Below the pieces are notes generated by a model. It was not told where the DNA came from and did no database searches. It worked only from the letters and a program-made list of their open reading frames with translations. DNA of 64,000 nt, taken from NCBI RefSeq assembly GCF_004378255.1, contig NZ_SNQG01000007.1, positions 186,001 to 250,000 on the forward strand, written 5' to 3'. Below, piece by piece: positions 46,669 to 54,015 of the stretch. A program made the position numbers and the translations under genes. This DNA is from Mucilaginibacter phyllosphaerae. Its GTDB lineage: Bacteria > Bacteroidota > Bacteroidia > Sphingobacteriales > Sphingobacteriaceae. Position 1 is the stretch's first letter, and each line of letters starts with the position of its first letter.

Positions 46669-46699
46669 AGGTGGTAATGATGGAGGGCTGATGATCGAG

Positions 46700-46732
46700 A
46701 GAGACCGGGCAGGTCTGCCCTACCCGGTCTCT
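46700..46732 (-). terminator. Hairpin after trpB
   Basis: AGAGACCGGG-type arm (46700-46709) pairs with CCCGGTCTCT (46723-46732); an inner GGGCA/TGCCC alternative exists. Positioned 13 bases past the trpB stop (minus strand); weak T-run. Confidence 0.5.
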
Positions 46733-46744
46733 TTAATCGCGAAC

Positions 46745-47926
46745 TTAAAAGCCAAAGTGTTTGATATAGGTACTCAGGTCCTTATCTCCCCTGCCCGACA
46801 GGCAGATCACCACGTTATCATTTTTTTGGAAAGTCATTTTCTCCAGGTAAGCCAAAGCATGCGCGGTCTCTATCGCGGGGATAATACCTTCCATTTGCGA
46901 GCATAGCAGGCCGGCGTTTAAAGCTTCATCATCGGTAATGCTTACGTATGTGGCACGGTTAATTTTGTACAGGTGTGCATGCTGCGGGCCTATCCCCGGA
47001 TAATCTAACCCGGCCGAGATAGAATATGGTTCTACAACCTGCCCGTCGTCGCTTTGCATCAGTATGGTACGGCTGCCGTGCAGTACCCCTTCGCGGCCCA
47101 AAAAGGTAGTTGCTGCCGAGTGGCCGCTGTTTACACCCTTGCCTGCTGCCTCAACAGCAACCAGTTTTACCTCCTCATCATCTAAAAAATGATAGAACAT
47201 CCCCATGGCGTTGCTGCCGCCGCCCACGCAAGCCATTACATACTGCGGCAATTCACTGCCCGTTTGTTCCAAAAGCTGCTTTTTAGTTTCGGCAGATATA
47301 ATTGCCTGGAACCTGGCAACCATATCCGGATAAGGGTACGGGCCCACTACCGAGCCGATAATGTAATGTGTATCAACCGGGTTGCCAATCCAGTCGCGCA
47401 GGGCCTCGTTAGTGGCATCCTTAAGCGTTTTACTGCCCGATGTTGCCGGCACTACCGTAGCGCCCAGCATTTTCATACGGGCTACGTTTGGTGCCTGGCG
47501 CTCCATATCTATCTCGCCCATGTAAACTATACATTCAATGCCCATTAAGGCGCAAACAGTAGCTGTGGCTACCCCGTGCTGGCCGGCGCCTGTTTCGGCA
47601 ATAATGCGTTTTTTACCCAGTCGTTTGGCTAACAGTATCTGCCCGATGGCATTATTTATTTTATGTGAGCCGGTATGGTTCAAATCTTCGCGTTTAAAGA
47701 AGATATTGGCACCATATTTTTCTGAATATCTTTTGGCATGATATAAAGGCGAAGGCCTGCCCACATAATCTTTCAACAGCTGGTCAAACTCAGCCTTAAA
47801 CTCGGGGTCGCTTAATATCTTGATGTATTCTGCCCTTAGTTCTTCTACATTGGGGTATAGCATTTCGGGTATATATGCACCACCAAAATCACCATAATAG
47901 CCTTGTTCGTTAACTCCGTACTTCAT
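46745..47926 (-). CDS. trpB: Tryptophan synthase beta chain
   Basis: 393 residues. PLP enzyme that joins indole and serine to tryptophan. Start region [20 protein letters not shown]; the PLP lysine lies in [11 protein letters not shown] (Lys89), followed by [14 protein letters not shown] (about 107-120), [10 protein letters not shown] (phosphate-binding loop, about 233-242), and the closing [12 protein letters not shown]. Complete and canonical. Third gene of the trpD-trpF-trpB operon; the usual partner trpA does not follow and is not in the window. Confidence 0.97.
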   Translation of the reverse strand: MKYGVNEQGYYGDFGGAYIPEMLYPNVEELRAEYIKILSDPEFKAEFDQLLKDYVGRPSPLYHAKRYSEKYGANIFFKREDLNHTGSHKINNAIGQILLAKRLGKKRIIAETGAGQHGVATATVCALMGIECIVYMGEIDMERQAPNVARMKMLGATVVPATSGSKTLKDATNEALRDWIGNPVDTHYIIGSVVGPYPYPDMVARFQAIISAETKKQLLEQTGSELPQYVMACVGGGSNAMGMFYHFLDDEEVKLVAVEAAGKGVNSGHSAATTFLGREGVLHGSRTILMQSDDGQVVEPYSISAGLDYPGIGPQHAHLYKINRATYVSITDDEALNAGLLCSQMEGIIPAIETAHALAYLEKMTFQKNDNVVICLSGRGDKDLSTYIKHFGF

Positions 47927-47976
47927 CCGAAAATAATTATTGATTTAATGGATCAGTGATTTAAAAAAGCAAATCA

Positions 47977-48597
47977 CTACTCCGCTTTTACCTTATTAAA
48001 TGCCTTTGTTAATTTATCCGTATCCTTTAATGCGGGTGACAGCTCGAATTTACTGTTCAGATCTACGCCGTAAAACGCCGGGTGGGTTATTTTTTTTATC
48101 TCCTCCAGGTTATCCAAACTTAAACCGCCCGATAAAAAAAAAGGTACATGCAGCTTATATTGATCTAAAATATCCCAGTTAAATGTTACGCCCGAGCCGC
48201 CGTGCACCGGCGTTTTAGTATCGAACAGGAAATAATCTGCGCTATTCCTGTAAGCTTCCAGTTGTGCAAAATCAAAGTTTTCATCAACGCCAAAAGCTTT
48301 AATAACCTGCACCTCGTGCCGGTACATATCGCAAAACTCCGGGCTTTCGCTGCCATGCAGCTGTATCGCATCAAACTTGTATTTATAGATCATCTTACTG
48401 ATGCTGTCGGCATCTTCGTTCACAAAAACGCCTACCTTAATAATATCTGTAGGGATATTTACCAACTCGTCGTCAGCCATCCCGCCAATAAAACGCGGCG
48501 ATTGTGCATAACAGATAAAACCCATATAATCTGGCGCCAAAGCTTCAACAGCTTTAATATTATCCCTATATTTTAATCCGCAAACCTTAATTTTCAT
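47977..48597 (-). CDS. trpF: Phosphoribosylanthranilate isomerase
   Basis: 206 residues, normal. Converts phosphoribosylanthranilate to CdRP. TIM barrel with N-terminal KIKVCGLKYRDN (catalytic Cys7), GVFVNEDADSI (about 57-67), QLHGSESPEFC, FLFDTKTPVHGGSGVTFNWDILDQ (catalytic Asp126 region) and PFFLSGGLSLDNLEEI. Its start is 1 base after trpD's stop and it ends 50 bases before the trpB start; tight operon. Confidence 0.96.
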   Translation of the reverse strand: MKIKVCGLKYRDNIKAVEALAPDYMGFICYAQSPRFIGGMADDELVNIPTDIIKVGVFVNEDADSISKMIYKYKFDAIQLHGSESPEFCDMYRHEVQVIKAFGVDENFDFAQLEAYRNSADYFLFDTKTPVHGGSGVTFNWDILDQYKLHVPFFLSGGLSLDNLEEIKKITHPAFYGVDLNSKFELSPALKDTDKLTKAFNKVKAE

Positions 48598-48598
48598 G

Positions 48599-49588
48599 TT
48601 AACCGGCTATCAAAGTTTTAAAACTGTTAAGCGCCTTTTTGGCCACCAACGATTCTTCGGCCTCGTAAAAGCAATCTGCAAAGCTTTTTTGGGGGTGGAT
48701 GGTTTTAATGGCCATTGCTGCATTGCTTAACACCACGCTGATCTGTGCTGCACTTGCTTCATGCTGCAATACTTTCATAAATATTTCTGCCGAATCACCT
48801 ACGGTATGGCCGCCGGTTATCTGGTCTTCATTTAGTTTATCAAAGCCCAGGCTTTCTATACTGTTTATTTTTTCGCCTTCGGACGAAAAGGTTTTAAAAT
48901 CGCAGGTAAGCGAGATCTCGTCGTACCCATCCAATGCATTCAGTATTGTGTATTTTACGTTTGATTTTTGGTACAGGTAGGCATAGATCCTCGCCAGTTC
49001 CAAATTAAAAACGCCAACCATCTGGTTTTGGGGCTTGGCGGGGTTTACCAGCGGGCCCAGCATATTAAAAAAGGTTTTTACGCCCAGTTCCCTGCGGATG
49101 GGTGCCACGGTTTTCATGGCCGGGTGGAATAAGGGGGCATGTAAAAAGCAGATGTTTGCCTTATCTACACTACGTTTAAGCGCATCGGTGTTATTGGTAA
49201 AAGTATAACCCAGGTGTTCCATTACGTTAGATGAACCACAGCCCGATGATACGCCGTAGTTGCCATGCTTGGCCACCTTGTAACCCGCCCCGGCAACCAC
49301 AAACGATGCCAGGGTAGAGATATTGAAGGTATCCTTACCATCACCGCCGGTGCCGCAAAGGTCAATCAGTTCGCCGTTCTGCAAGTCAACCGGCAGGCAA
49401 AGTTCCAGCATGGCATCACGGAAACCTTCCAGTTCATTCACGGTGATGCTGCGCATGCAATAGGCCGTCATAAAGGCTGCCATTTGCGAATTGTTGAACT
49501 TACCCAGTGCAATATCCTTCAGGATATCTTTAGATTGTTGGCGGGTAAAAGTTTTATGTTCAAAAAGATGATTAAGTATCTGTTTCAT
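48599..49588 (-). CDS. trpD: Anthranilate phosphoribosyltransferase
   Basis: 329 residues from the ATG at 49588 (MKQILNHLFEHKTFTRQQSKDIL); an in-frame ATG at 49642 lies inside the attenuator terminator and was rejected. Transfers phosphoribose from PRPP to anthranilate. LIDLCGTGGDGKDTFNISTLASFVVAGAGYKVAKHGNYGVSSGCGSSNVMEHLG (about 74-127), HPAMKTVAPIRRELGVKTFFNMLGPLVNPA (about 156-185) and DEISLTCDF are canonical. First structural gene of the trpDFB operon. Confidence 0.96.
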   Translation of the reverse strand: MKQILNHLFEHKTFTRQQSKDILKDIALGKFNNSQMAAFMTAYCMRSITVNELEGFRDAMLELCLPVDLQNGELIDLCGTGGDGKDTFNISTLASFVVAGAGYKVAKHGNYGVSSGCGSSNVMEHLGYTFTNNTDALKRSVDKANICFLHAPLFHPAMKTVAPIRRELGVKTFFNMLGPLVNPAKPQNQMVGVFNLELARIYAYLYQKSNVKYTILNALDGYDEISLTCDFKTFSSEGEKINSIESLGFDKLNEDQITGGHTVGDSAEIFMKVLQHEASAAQISVVLSNAAMAIKTIHPQKSFADCFYEAEESLVAKKALNSFKTLIAG

Positions 49589-49598
49589 AACCGGGCAT

Positions 49599-49627
49599 AA
49601 AAAAAGGGTTACCATGTGGCAACCCTT
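49599..49627 (-). terminator. trp attenuator terminator
   Basis: On the minus strand: AAGGGTTGCC / ACAT loop / GGTAACCCTT (10-bp stem 49604-49613 with 49618-49627, one G.U pair), followed by seven U (49599-49605). It lies 11 bases before the trpD ATG. Its 5' arm can alternatively pair with GGCAGCC at 49655-49661. Confidence 0.9.
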
Positions 49628-49654
49628 CTGTATATTTATCAAAACAAAAAATGA

Positions 49655-49661
49655 GGCTGCC
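49655..49661 (-). promoter_or_regulatory. Antiterminator segment of the trp leader
   Basis: GGCAGCC on the minus strand pairs over seven positions (one G.U) with GGTTGCC of the terminator 5' arm, so the two structures exclude each other. A competing upstream hairpin GGCU-UA-ACGA / UCGU-AAGGC-AGCC overlaps the end of the leader peptide. Confidence 0.75.
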
Positions 49662-49715
49662 TTACGAATTCTCGTTAAGCCACCACCAATTGTTGTTTAA
49701 TATTTGCGCTTTCAT
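49662..49715 (-). CDS. trpL: Trp leader peptide (MKAQILNNNWWWLNENS)
   Basis: 17 codons, ATG at 49715 to TAA at 49662 (minus strand), with three consecutive tryptophan codons (49680-49688). It ends immediately before the antiterminator segment and starts 11 nt after a recognisable -7 box. Position of the Trp codons 19-27 bases before the stop is that of classic ribosome-mediated attenuation, as in the E. coli trp operon. Low charged Trp-tRNA stalls the ribosome on WWW, releases GGCAGCC for antitermination and lets trpD-trpF-trpB be transcribed. Confidence 0.9.
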   Translation of the reverse strand: MKAQILNNNWWWLNENS

Positions 49716-49726
49716 ATTATTGTTAG

Positions 49727-49757
49727 CAAATATGGAAATTGTTTTCACTAAATGCAA
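49727..49757 (-). promoter_or_regulatory. trp promoter
   Basis: On the minus strand: TTG (49755-49757), 20-nt spacer, CATATTTG (49727-49734), 7 of 8 to TAnnTTTG. Leader peptide start is 11 nt downstream. Confidence 0.7.
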
Positions 49758-49881
49758 GCATTATAATATTTTTACAGGGAGCAATTATTGATTTAGCCAT
49801 TTATTAAATAACTGATTTTACGAACCCGGCACATATCTTTAATTTACAGATCGCTAAATCAAACTCATCACATTGTAATTA

Positions 49882-50826
49882 ATGGCTATACATACCCAGC
49901 AAACCAATCCCGAAAAAGACCTTGGCTTTGGCCCGCAGCCGGTGATCAAAAACCAACCGCTGATCAATAAAGATGGTTCGGTAAATGTGAAACGCAAGGG
50001 CCTCTCGCGCTTTAATACAGCCGATAACTATCACACCCTTATTAAAATGAGCTGGGGAAAGTTTTGGGTGGTGGTACTAAGCGGTTACCTGGTTGCTAAC
50101 CTTTTATTTGCCTCTGTATATGTTTTAATAGGCATGGATAGCCTTGAAGGTGCATCCGGCGATACCACGGGCAGCCATTTTCTGGATGCTTTCTTTTTTT
50201 CGGCGCAAACCATATCAACGGTGGGTTACGGGCATATCAGCCCGCATGGCGTGGTGGCCAACAGCGTAGCTGCTTTTGAATCGATGATAGGTTTACTGGC
50301 CTTCGCACTGGCAACAGGCTTGCTTTACGGCCGTTTCTCCAAACCATCTGCCAAAATTGTTTACAGCGAGAACTTACTGGTTGCCCCCTACCGGGATAAC
50401 AGCCGTGGGCTGATGTTCAGGCTGGCAAACATCCGTAAGAATGTACTGATAGACCTGGATATCGAGATCATATTTTCTTATAACGAATTTGTGGATGGCA
50501 AACCTATCCGCCGTTTTTTCCCGCTGGAACTCGAACGTAAATATGTAAGCCTGCTTACCCTGAACTGGACGATAGTGCACCCTTTAAATGCCGGCAGCCC
50601 GCTGATAGAAATGACCAACGAAGACCTGGAATCCTCCCAGGCAAGTTTTTCGGTTTTATTAAAAGCATTTGACGATACCTTCTCGCAAACGGTGCATTCG
50701 CGCACATCCTACGTAGCACAGGATATGGTTTGGAACGCCAGATTTATACCGATGTTTGACCGGGAGGATGACGGAAGAATAGCCTTGGATATGAGCAAAA
50801 TAAGTGCTTATCATTTACTTACATAG
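49882..50826 (+). CDS. Inward-rectifier-type potassium channel (KirBac-like)
   Basis: 314 residues. Slide-helix/TM1 about 57-84, pore helix and selectivity filter TISTVGYG (110-117), TM2 with AFESMIGLLAFALATGLLYGRFSKPSAK (about 131-158) and a C-terminal IRK cytoplasmic beta domain (about 160-310: NLLVAPYRDNSRGLMFRLANIRKNVLIDLDIEIIFSY...). Gates K+ flux across the inner membrane. N-terminal ~45 residues are hydrophilic. Divergent from the trp operon; not linked to it in function as far as sequence shows. Confidence 0.92.
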   Translation: MAIHTQQTNPEKDLGFGPQPVIKNQPLINKDGSVNVKRKGLSRFNTADNYHTLIKMSWGKFWVVVLSGYLVANLLFASVYVLIGMDSLEGASGDTTGSHFLDAFFFSAQTISTVGYGHISPHGVVANSVAAFESMIGLLAFALATGLLYGRFSKPSAKIVYSENLLVAPYRDNSRGLMFRLANIRKNVLIDLDIEIIFSYNEFVDGKPIRRFFPLELERKYVSLLTLNWTIVHPLNAGSPLIEMTNEDLESSQASFSVLLKAFDDTFSQTVHSRTSYVAQDMVWNARFIPMFDREDDGRIALDMSKISAYHLLT

Positions 50827-50890
50827 TTGTAAAGCCTGCCGTTTTAAGCAGAAAGTATCCCATAAATTCTCATCACCTGATTCGGCCTGT

Positions 50891-51904
50891 TTAAAAGCCT
50901 TTTAAAGTATTTACCACATATTCTACCTGTTCGGCATGCACATCTAAATGGGTTACAAAACGGATGCGGTGTGTATCGGTACTGCCGGCTTTAATACCTT
51001 TGGCCTGCAGCCTGGCTAAAACCGTATCGGCAGGTTCGGTGGTATCAAATAAAACAATGTTAGTTTCTACCGGTAACACGCTGCTTACCCAATTGCACCG
51101 GGCAAGTTCTTCGCCTAAAATGCGGGCATGTGCGTGGTCTATCTTTAAACGTTCTACATGATGATCAAGCGCGTAGATCCCGGCGGCAGCCAGGAAACCC
51201 GCCTGCCGCATACCTCCGCCCAAAACCTTACGGATGCGGCGGGCATACTTAATAGTTGCTTTATCTGCCAGTAAAACAGAGCCTACAGGGGCACCAAGGC
51301 CTTTAGACAGGCAAACCGATATCCCGTCGAAACAAGTGCCATAGCCGGCTGCATTATCGCCGGTATGGGCAAGTGCATTAAATATACGGGCCCCGTCTAA
51401 ATGCAGCTTTAACCCGCGTTGTTTACACAATTCGGCAATGGGTTTAATCTGCTCCAGCGTGTAACAGCTGCCGCCGCCTTTGTTAACTGTGTTTTCTAAC
51501 ACCACCAGGCTGGTATGCGGGTAATGGATGTTATCTGCGTTTATCTCCGGCGCTATCATTTCTGCTGTTAGTATGCCACGGTAACCGTTTAACAAACGGG
51601 TAGATACGCCGGAGTTAAAGGCAATGCCCCCACCCTCGTACCGGTAAACGTGTGCGGTTTGGTCGGCTATCAGTTCGTCCAGCGGCTGGGTAAAGCATTT
51701 GATGGCTATCTGGTTGGTCATCGTGCCTGATGGGCAATAAATGGCGGCTTCCATTCCAAACATGGCGGCAGCCTTTTCTTCCAGCGCGTTAACGGTTTCA
51801 TCCTCGCCAAAAACATCATCGCCCACCTTGGCGCTCCACATGGCATCAAGCATTCCCGGCGTAGGTTTGGTTACGGTATCGCTGCGCAGATCTACTGTTA
51901 TCAT
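50891..51904 (-). CDS. ltaE: Low-specificity L-threonine aldolase
   Basis: 337 residues. PLP enzyme cleaving (allo)threonine to glycine and acetaldehyde. LRSDTVTKPTPGMLDAMWSAKVGDDVFGEDETVNALEEKAA (about 6-46), YCPSGTMTNQIA (56-67), HLDGARIFNA (168-177), and the PLP lysine Lys201 in VCLSKGLGAPVGSVL. Active-site residues complete. Its start is separated by 43 bases from the divergent first paralog gene. Family naming is secure; allo-specificity cannot be judged. Confidence 0.95.
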   Translation of the reverse strand: MITVDLRSDTVTKPTPGMLDAMWSAKVGDDVFGEDETVNALEEKAAAMFGMEAAIYCPSGTMTNQIAIKCFTQPLDELIADQTAHVYRYEGGGIAFNSGVSTRLLNGYRGILTAEMIAPEINADNIHYPHTSLVVLENTVNKGGGSCYTLEQIKPIAELCKQRGLKLHLDGARIFNALAHTGDNAAGYGTCFDGISVCLSKGLGAPVGSVLLADKATIKYARRIRKVLGGGMRQAGFLAAAGIYALDHHVERLKIDHAHARILGEELARCNWVSSVLPVETNIVLFDTTEPADTVLARLQAKGIKAGSTDTHRIRFVTHLDVHAEQVEYVVNTLKGF

Positions 51905-51920
51905 GTCAAAAAAAATCTAT

Positions 51921-51928
51921 TATATTTG
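51921..51928 (+). promoter_or_regulatory. Possible -7 element (TATATTTG) for the secreted-paralog operon
   Basis: TATATTTG lies 19 nt before the ATG at 51948; no clear TTG box upstream. Confidence 0.4.
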
Positions 51929-51947
51929 GTTTCAAATCTAAACCATT

Positions 51948-52589
51948 ATGCGCAAAATTTTACTGCTGCTTTGTATTTTAAGTATTACACTAACAGCCAA
52001 AGCACAGCTATTTAGCAAAAACTGGATAGAAGGATGTTATTACGATACGGCCGGGGTTAAGCACCAAGGGTTAATAGCCTGGGACCCGCCGTCTGCAAAT
52101 AACCTTTTTAAAGGTAAAGGGGATAATATATTTTACAAAAACGGTAAAAAGGGCGAAAAAATAAAGTTAAAGAATAGCGAGATAAGATCCTTTTTATTAA
52201 AAAACGATAATACGATGCTTGATAGCTTTGTTGTAACCAAAAATAAAGATTTCCAGAAAAAACCCTTTTTAATGGTATTGTTTAACAATGATACCAAAAT
52301 ATACGTTTCTTACGTAAATAATTCAAGCCCTAATATGGCTCCCAACGCTGCCGGCTTAATGATGTTTTCACCCGGATATAGCGGCAATATTATAAAATAT
52401 TATTATGGTACTAATCCGGATAGTTTAACCGTTTTAAATAAGAAAAATTTTGTGGAAATAATGAGCTGCTTACTTGCAGGCAAACCCAATGTGGTTGCCA
52501 AAATAAAAGACAAAACTTTTAAAATAAGTAAGTTAGAAGAACTGTTGTATTTCTATAGAACAGACCAATACCCTAAATCAATGTTATAA
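51948..52589 (+). CDS. Secreted protein, tandem paralog 1 of 3
   Basis: 213 residues. Signal peptide MRKILLLLCILSITLTAKA. Shares with the two genes that follow it the order W-x-EG/PG-x-Y...G (NWIEGCYYDTAGVKHQGLIAWDP), a DSFVVTKN segment, and the C-terminal core YYGTNPDSLTVLNKKNFVEIMSCLLAGKPNVVAKIKDKTFKISKLEELLYFYR. No catalytic motif or known domain found. Looks more AT-rich and Lys-rich than copies 2 and 3, so the three are not recent copies. Next gene begins 1 base after the stop. Confidence 0.85.
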   Translation: MRKILLLLCILSITLTAKAQLFSKNWIEGCYYDTAGVKHQGLIAWDPPSANNLFKGKGDNIFYKNGKKGEKIKLKNSEIRSFLLKNDNTMLDSFVVTKNKDFQKKPFLMVLFNNDTKIYVSYVNNSSPNMAPNAAGLMMFSPGYSGNIIKYYYGTNPDSLTVLNKKNFVEIMSCLLAGKPNVVAKIKDKTFKISKLEELLYFYRTDQYPKSML

Positions 52590-52590
52590 A

Positions 52591-53244
52591 ATGCGTAAAA
52601 CGCTGTTCATAATTTTCCTACTTGCAGGTGCGTTTACGGCCCGTGCACAAAACCCCGATAACCGCAAATGGTTTGAAGGACGCGTTTACCATACCAGCGG
52701 CGAAGTTTTCGACGGCCTGGTATCATGGACACCGCCGCGTAAAGGCGAATATGAGGACGGCGACCGCATATTTTACTGTGCCGATGAAAAAGCCGAAGTA
52801 TTCCCTATCCCCTATTACAAGATCAATTCTTTTGTAATGGGCGATGACAGCATTGTGGTATCGCACAACGTGCAATTTAAAAACAGCCCGTTTATGACGG
52901 TACTGTTGGATAACCCTACCAAGCTATATGCAAACCAGATCCTGAAGAACGGTTTTCCGCTCATCATCAATACCGGCGGCTTTTCTGGCAATGTGGGCAT
53001 GGGTATCGGTGTAGGTACATCTATTGGCGGCGGTGTAAAAACTACTTATTACTATGGTACCAATGCCGATAAGCTAACCAAGTTGGATAAAAAGCAATTT
53101 ATGGAGGTAATGAGCGGCATGATGGCTGATAAGCCCGAAGTAGTTGCTAAAATTAAAGATAAAACTTTCCGTTACGGTGATATGCAGGACCTGCTAACTT
53201 ATTACTTTACAGGCCAGATGCCCAAAAGATCTTATGACCGCTAA
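52591..53244 (+). CDS. Secreted protein, tandem paralog 2 of 3
   Basis: 217 residues. Signal peptide MRKTLFIIFLLAGAFTARAQ. Same layout: KWFEGRVYHTSGEVFDGLVSWTPPRKGEYEDGDRIFYC, DSIVVSHNVQFKNSPFM, a Gly-rich loop (TGGFSGNVGMGIGVGTSIGGGVK) absent from the first copy, and the shared C-terminal block YYGTNADKLTKLDKKQFMEVMSGMMADKPEVVAKIKDKTFRYGDMQDLLTYYFTGQ. Its end overlaps the third gene by 11 bases. Unknown function; a surface or periplasmic protein. Confidence 0.85.
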   Translation: MRKTLFIIFLLAGAFTARAQNPDNRKWFEGRVYHTSGEVFDGLVSWTPPRKGEYEDGDRIFYCADEKAEVFPIPYYKINSFVMGDDSIVVSHNVQFKNSPFMTVLLDNPTKLYANQILKNGFPLIINTGGFSGNVGMGIGVGTSIGGGVKTTYYYGTNADKLTKLDKKQFMEVMSGMMADKPEVVAKIKDKTFRYGDMQDLLTYYFTGQMPKRSYDR

Positions 53245-53944
53245 TTATAAAAACTATTTGCCTTTACCGGCCCTGGCGCTATTATTTATGATGTTAACCG
53301 GCCAGGCAGCAACCGCACAAAAATGGCTGCCCGGATATTTTATTGATGTTAAAGGTGTAAAAACCGAAGGCTATATTTATCCTAACCCGGGCGGCAGCGG
53401 GCCTTTTAAAAACGAAGGCTTTATTTCATTCAGGGATGAAGAAAAATCTACCCCGTATTATTTAAGCACCAGCGATCTGCAATGCTTTGTAGCCGGCCGC
53501 GATAGTTTTGTGGTAGCCCATGCCCCCGGTAACGAAACCTGGGCAAAAAAGGAGTTTGATTTTGTGCGTGTTGCTGTAAACAGCGACATGAAAATATATG
53601 CCACCCGCGGCGCAGACAGTGGCGGCGGTGGTGGTAAAAAGGTGCAGGTAGCACCCGCAGTAGGTATTGGCACAGGCACCTATGGCACCGCTTATGGCGG
53701 CGGCCTGGGTATAAGTATAGGCGGCGGTGGCGGCAGTAACAAATCTAAACTAAGCTATTACTATGGCACCAATACTGCCAATATGAAACACCTTACCGGC
53801 GAAAATTTCATTGATGTAATGAGCGAAGCCATGGCCGACGAGCCCGAGGTTGTAGAACAGATCCGTAACCATAATTTCGGTATTGGTAATGTAGAAAAAC
53901 TGATAGCCTATTTCAATAAGGTTAAAGCTTCGCATTCAAATTAA
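53234..53944 (+). CDS. Secreted protein, tandem paralog 3 of 3
   Basis: 236 residues. Signal peptide MTANYKNYLPLPALALLFMMLTGQAATAQ, then KWLPGYFIDVKGVKTEGYIYPNPGGSGPFKNEGFISFRD, DSFVVAHAPGNETWAKKEF, an expanded Gly-rich loop (about 120-165) and the shared C-terminal block YYGTNTANMKHLTGENFIDVMSEAMADEPEVVEQIRNHNFGIGNVEKLIAYFNK. Translated with an 11-base overlap from gene 2, suggesting translational coupling. No function recognised. Confidence 0.85.
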   Translation: MTANYKNYLPLPALALLFMMLTGQAATAQKWLPGYFIDVKGVKTEGYIYPNPGGSGPFKNEGFISFRDEEKSTPYYLSTSDLQCFVAGRDSFVVAHAPGNETWAKKEFDFVRVAVNSDMKIYATRGADSGGGGGKKVQVAPAVGIGTGTYGTAYGGGLGISIGGGGGSNKSKLSYYYGTNTANMKHLTGENFIDVMSEAMADEPEVVEQIRNHNFGIGNVEKLIAYFNKVKASHSN

Positions 53945-54015
53945 TTACACCGGCCGATTTTTCTTAAAACAAAAATTTAAGTTTTAGTATTTAATAATTA
54001 TAAACTTAAATAGGC

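Larger units (their letters stand above)
46534..46744. other. Gap between trpB and permease 1: operator and hairpin
   Basis: Contains the two-part operator (46618-46668) and a trpB-side hairpin (46700-46732). AT-rich between 46534 and 46615, where the permease promoter must lie; no safe -7/-33 pair could be placed. Confidence 0.5.

Noticed and set aside
49589-49642. Upstream extension of trpD to 49642
   Set aside because: It starts within the attenuator hairpin and encodes residues unlike any TrpD N-terminus.
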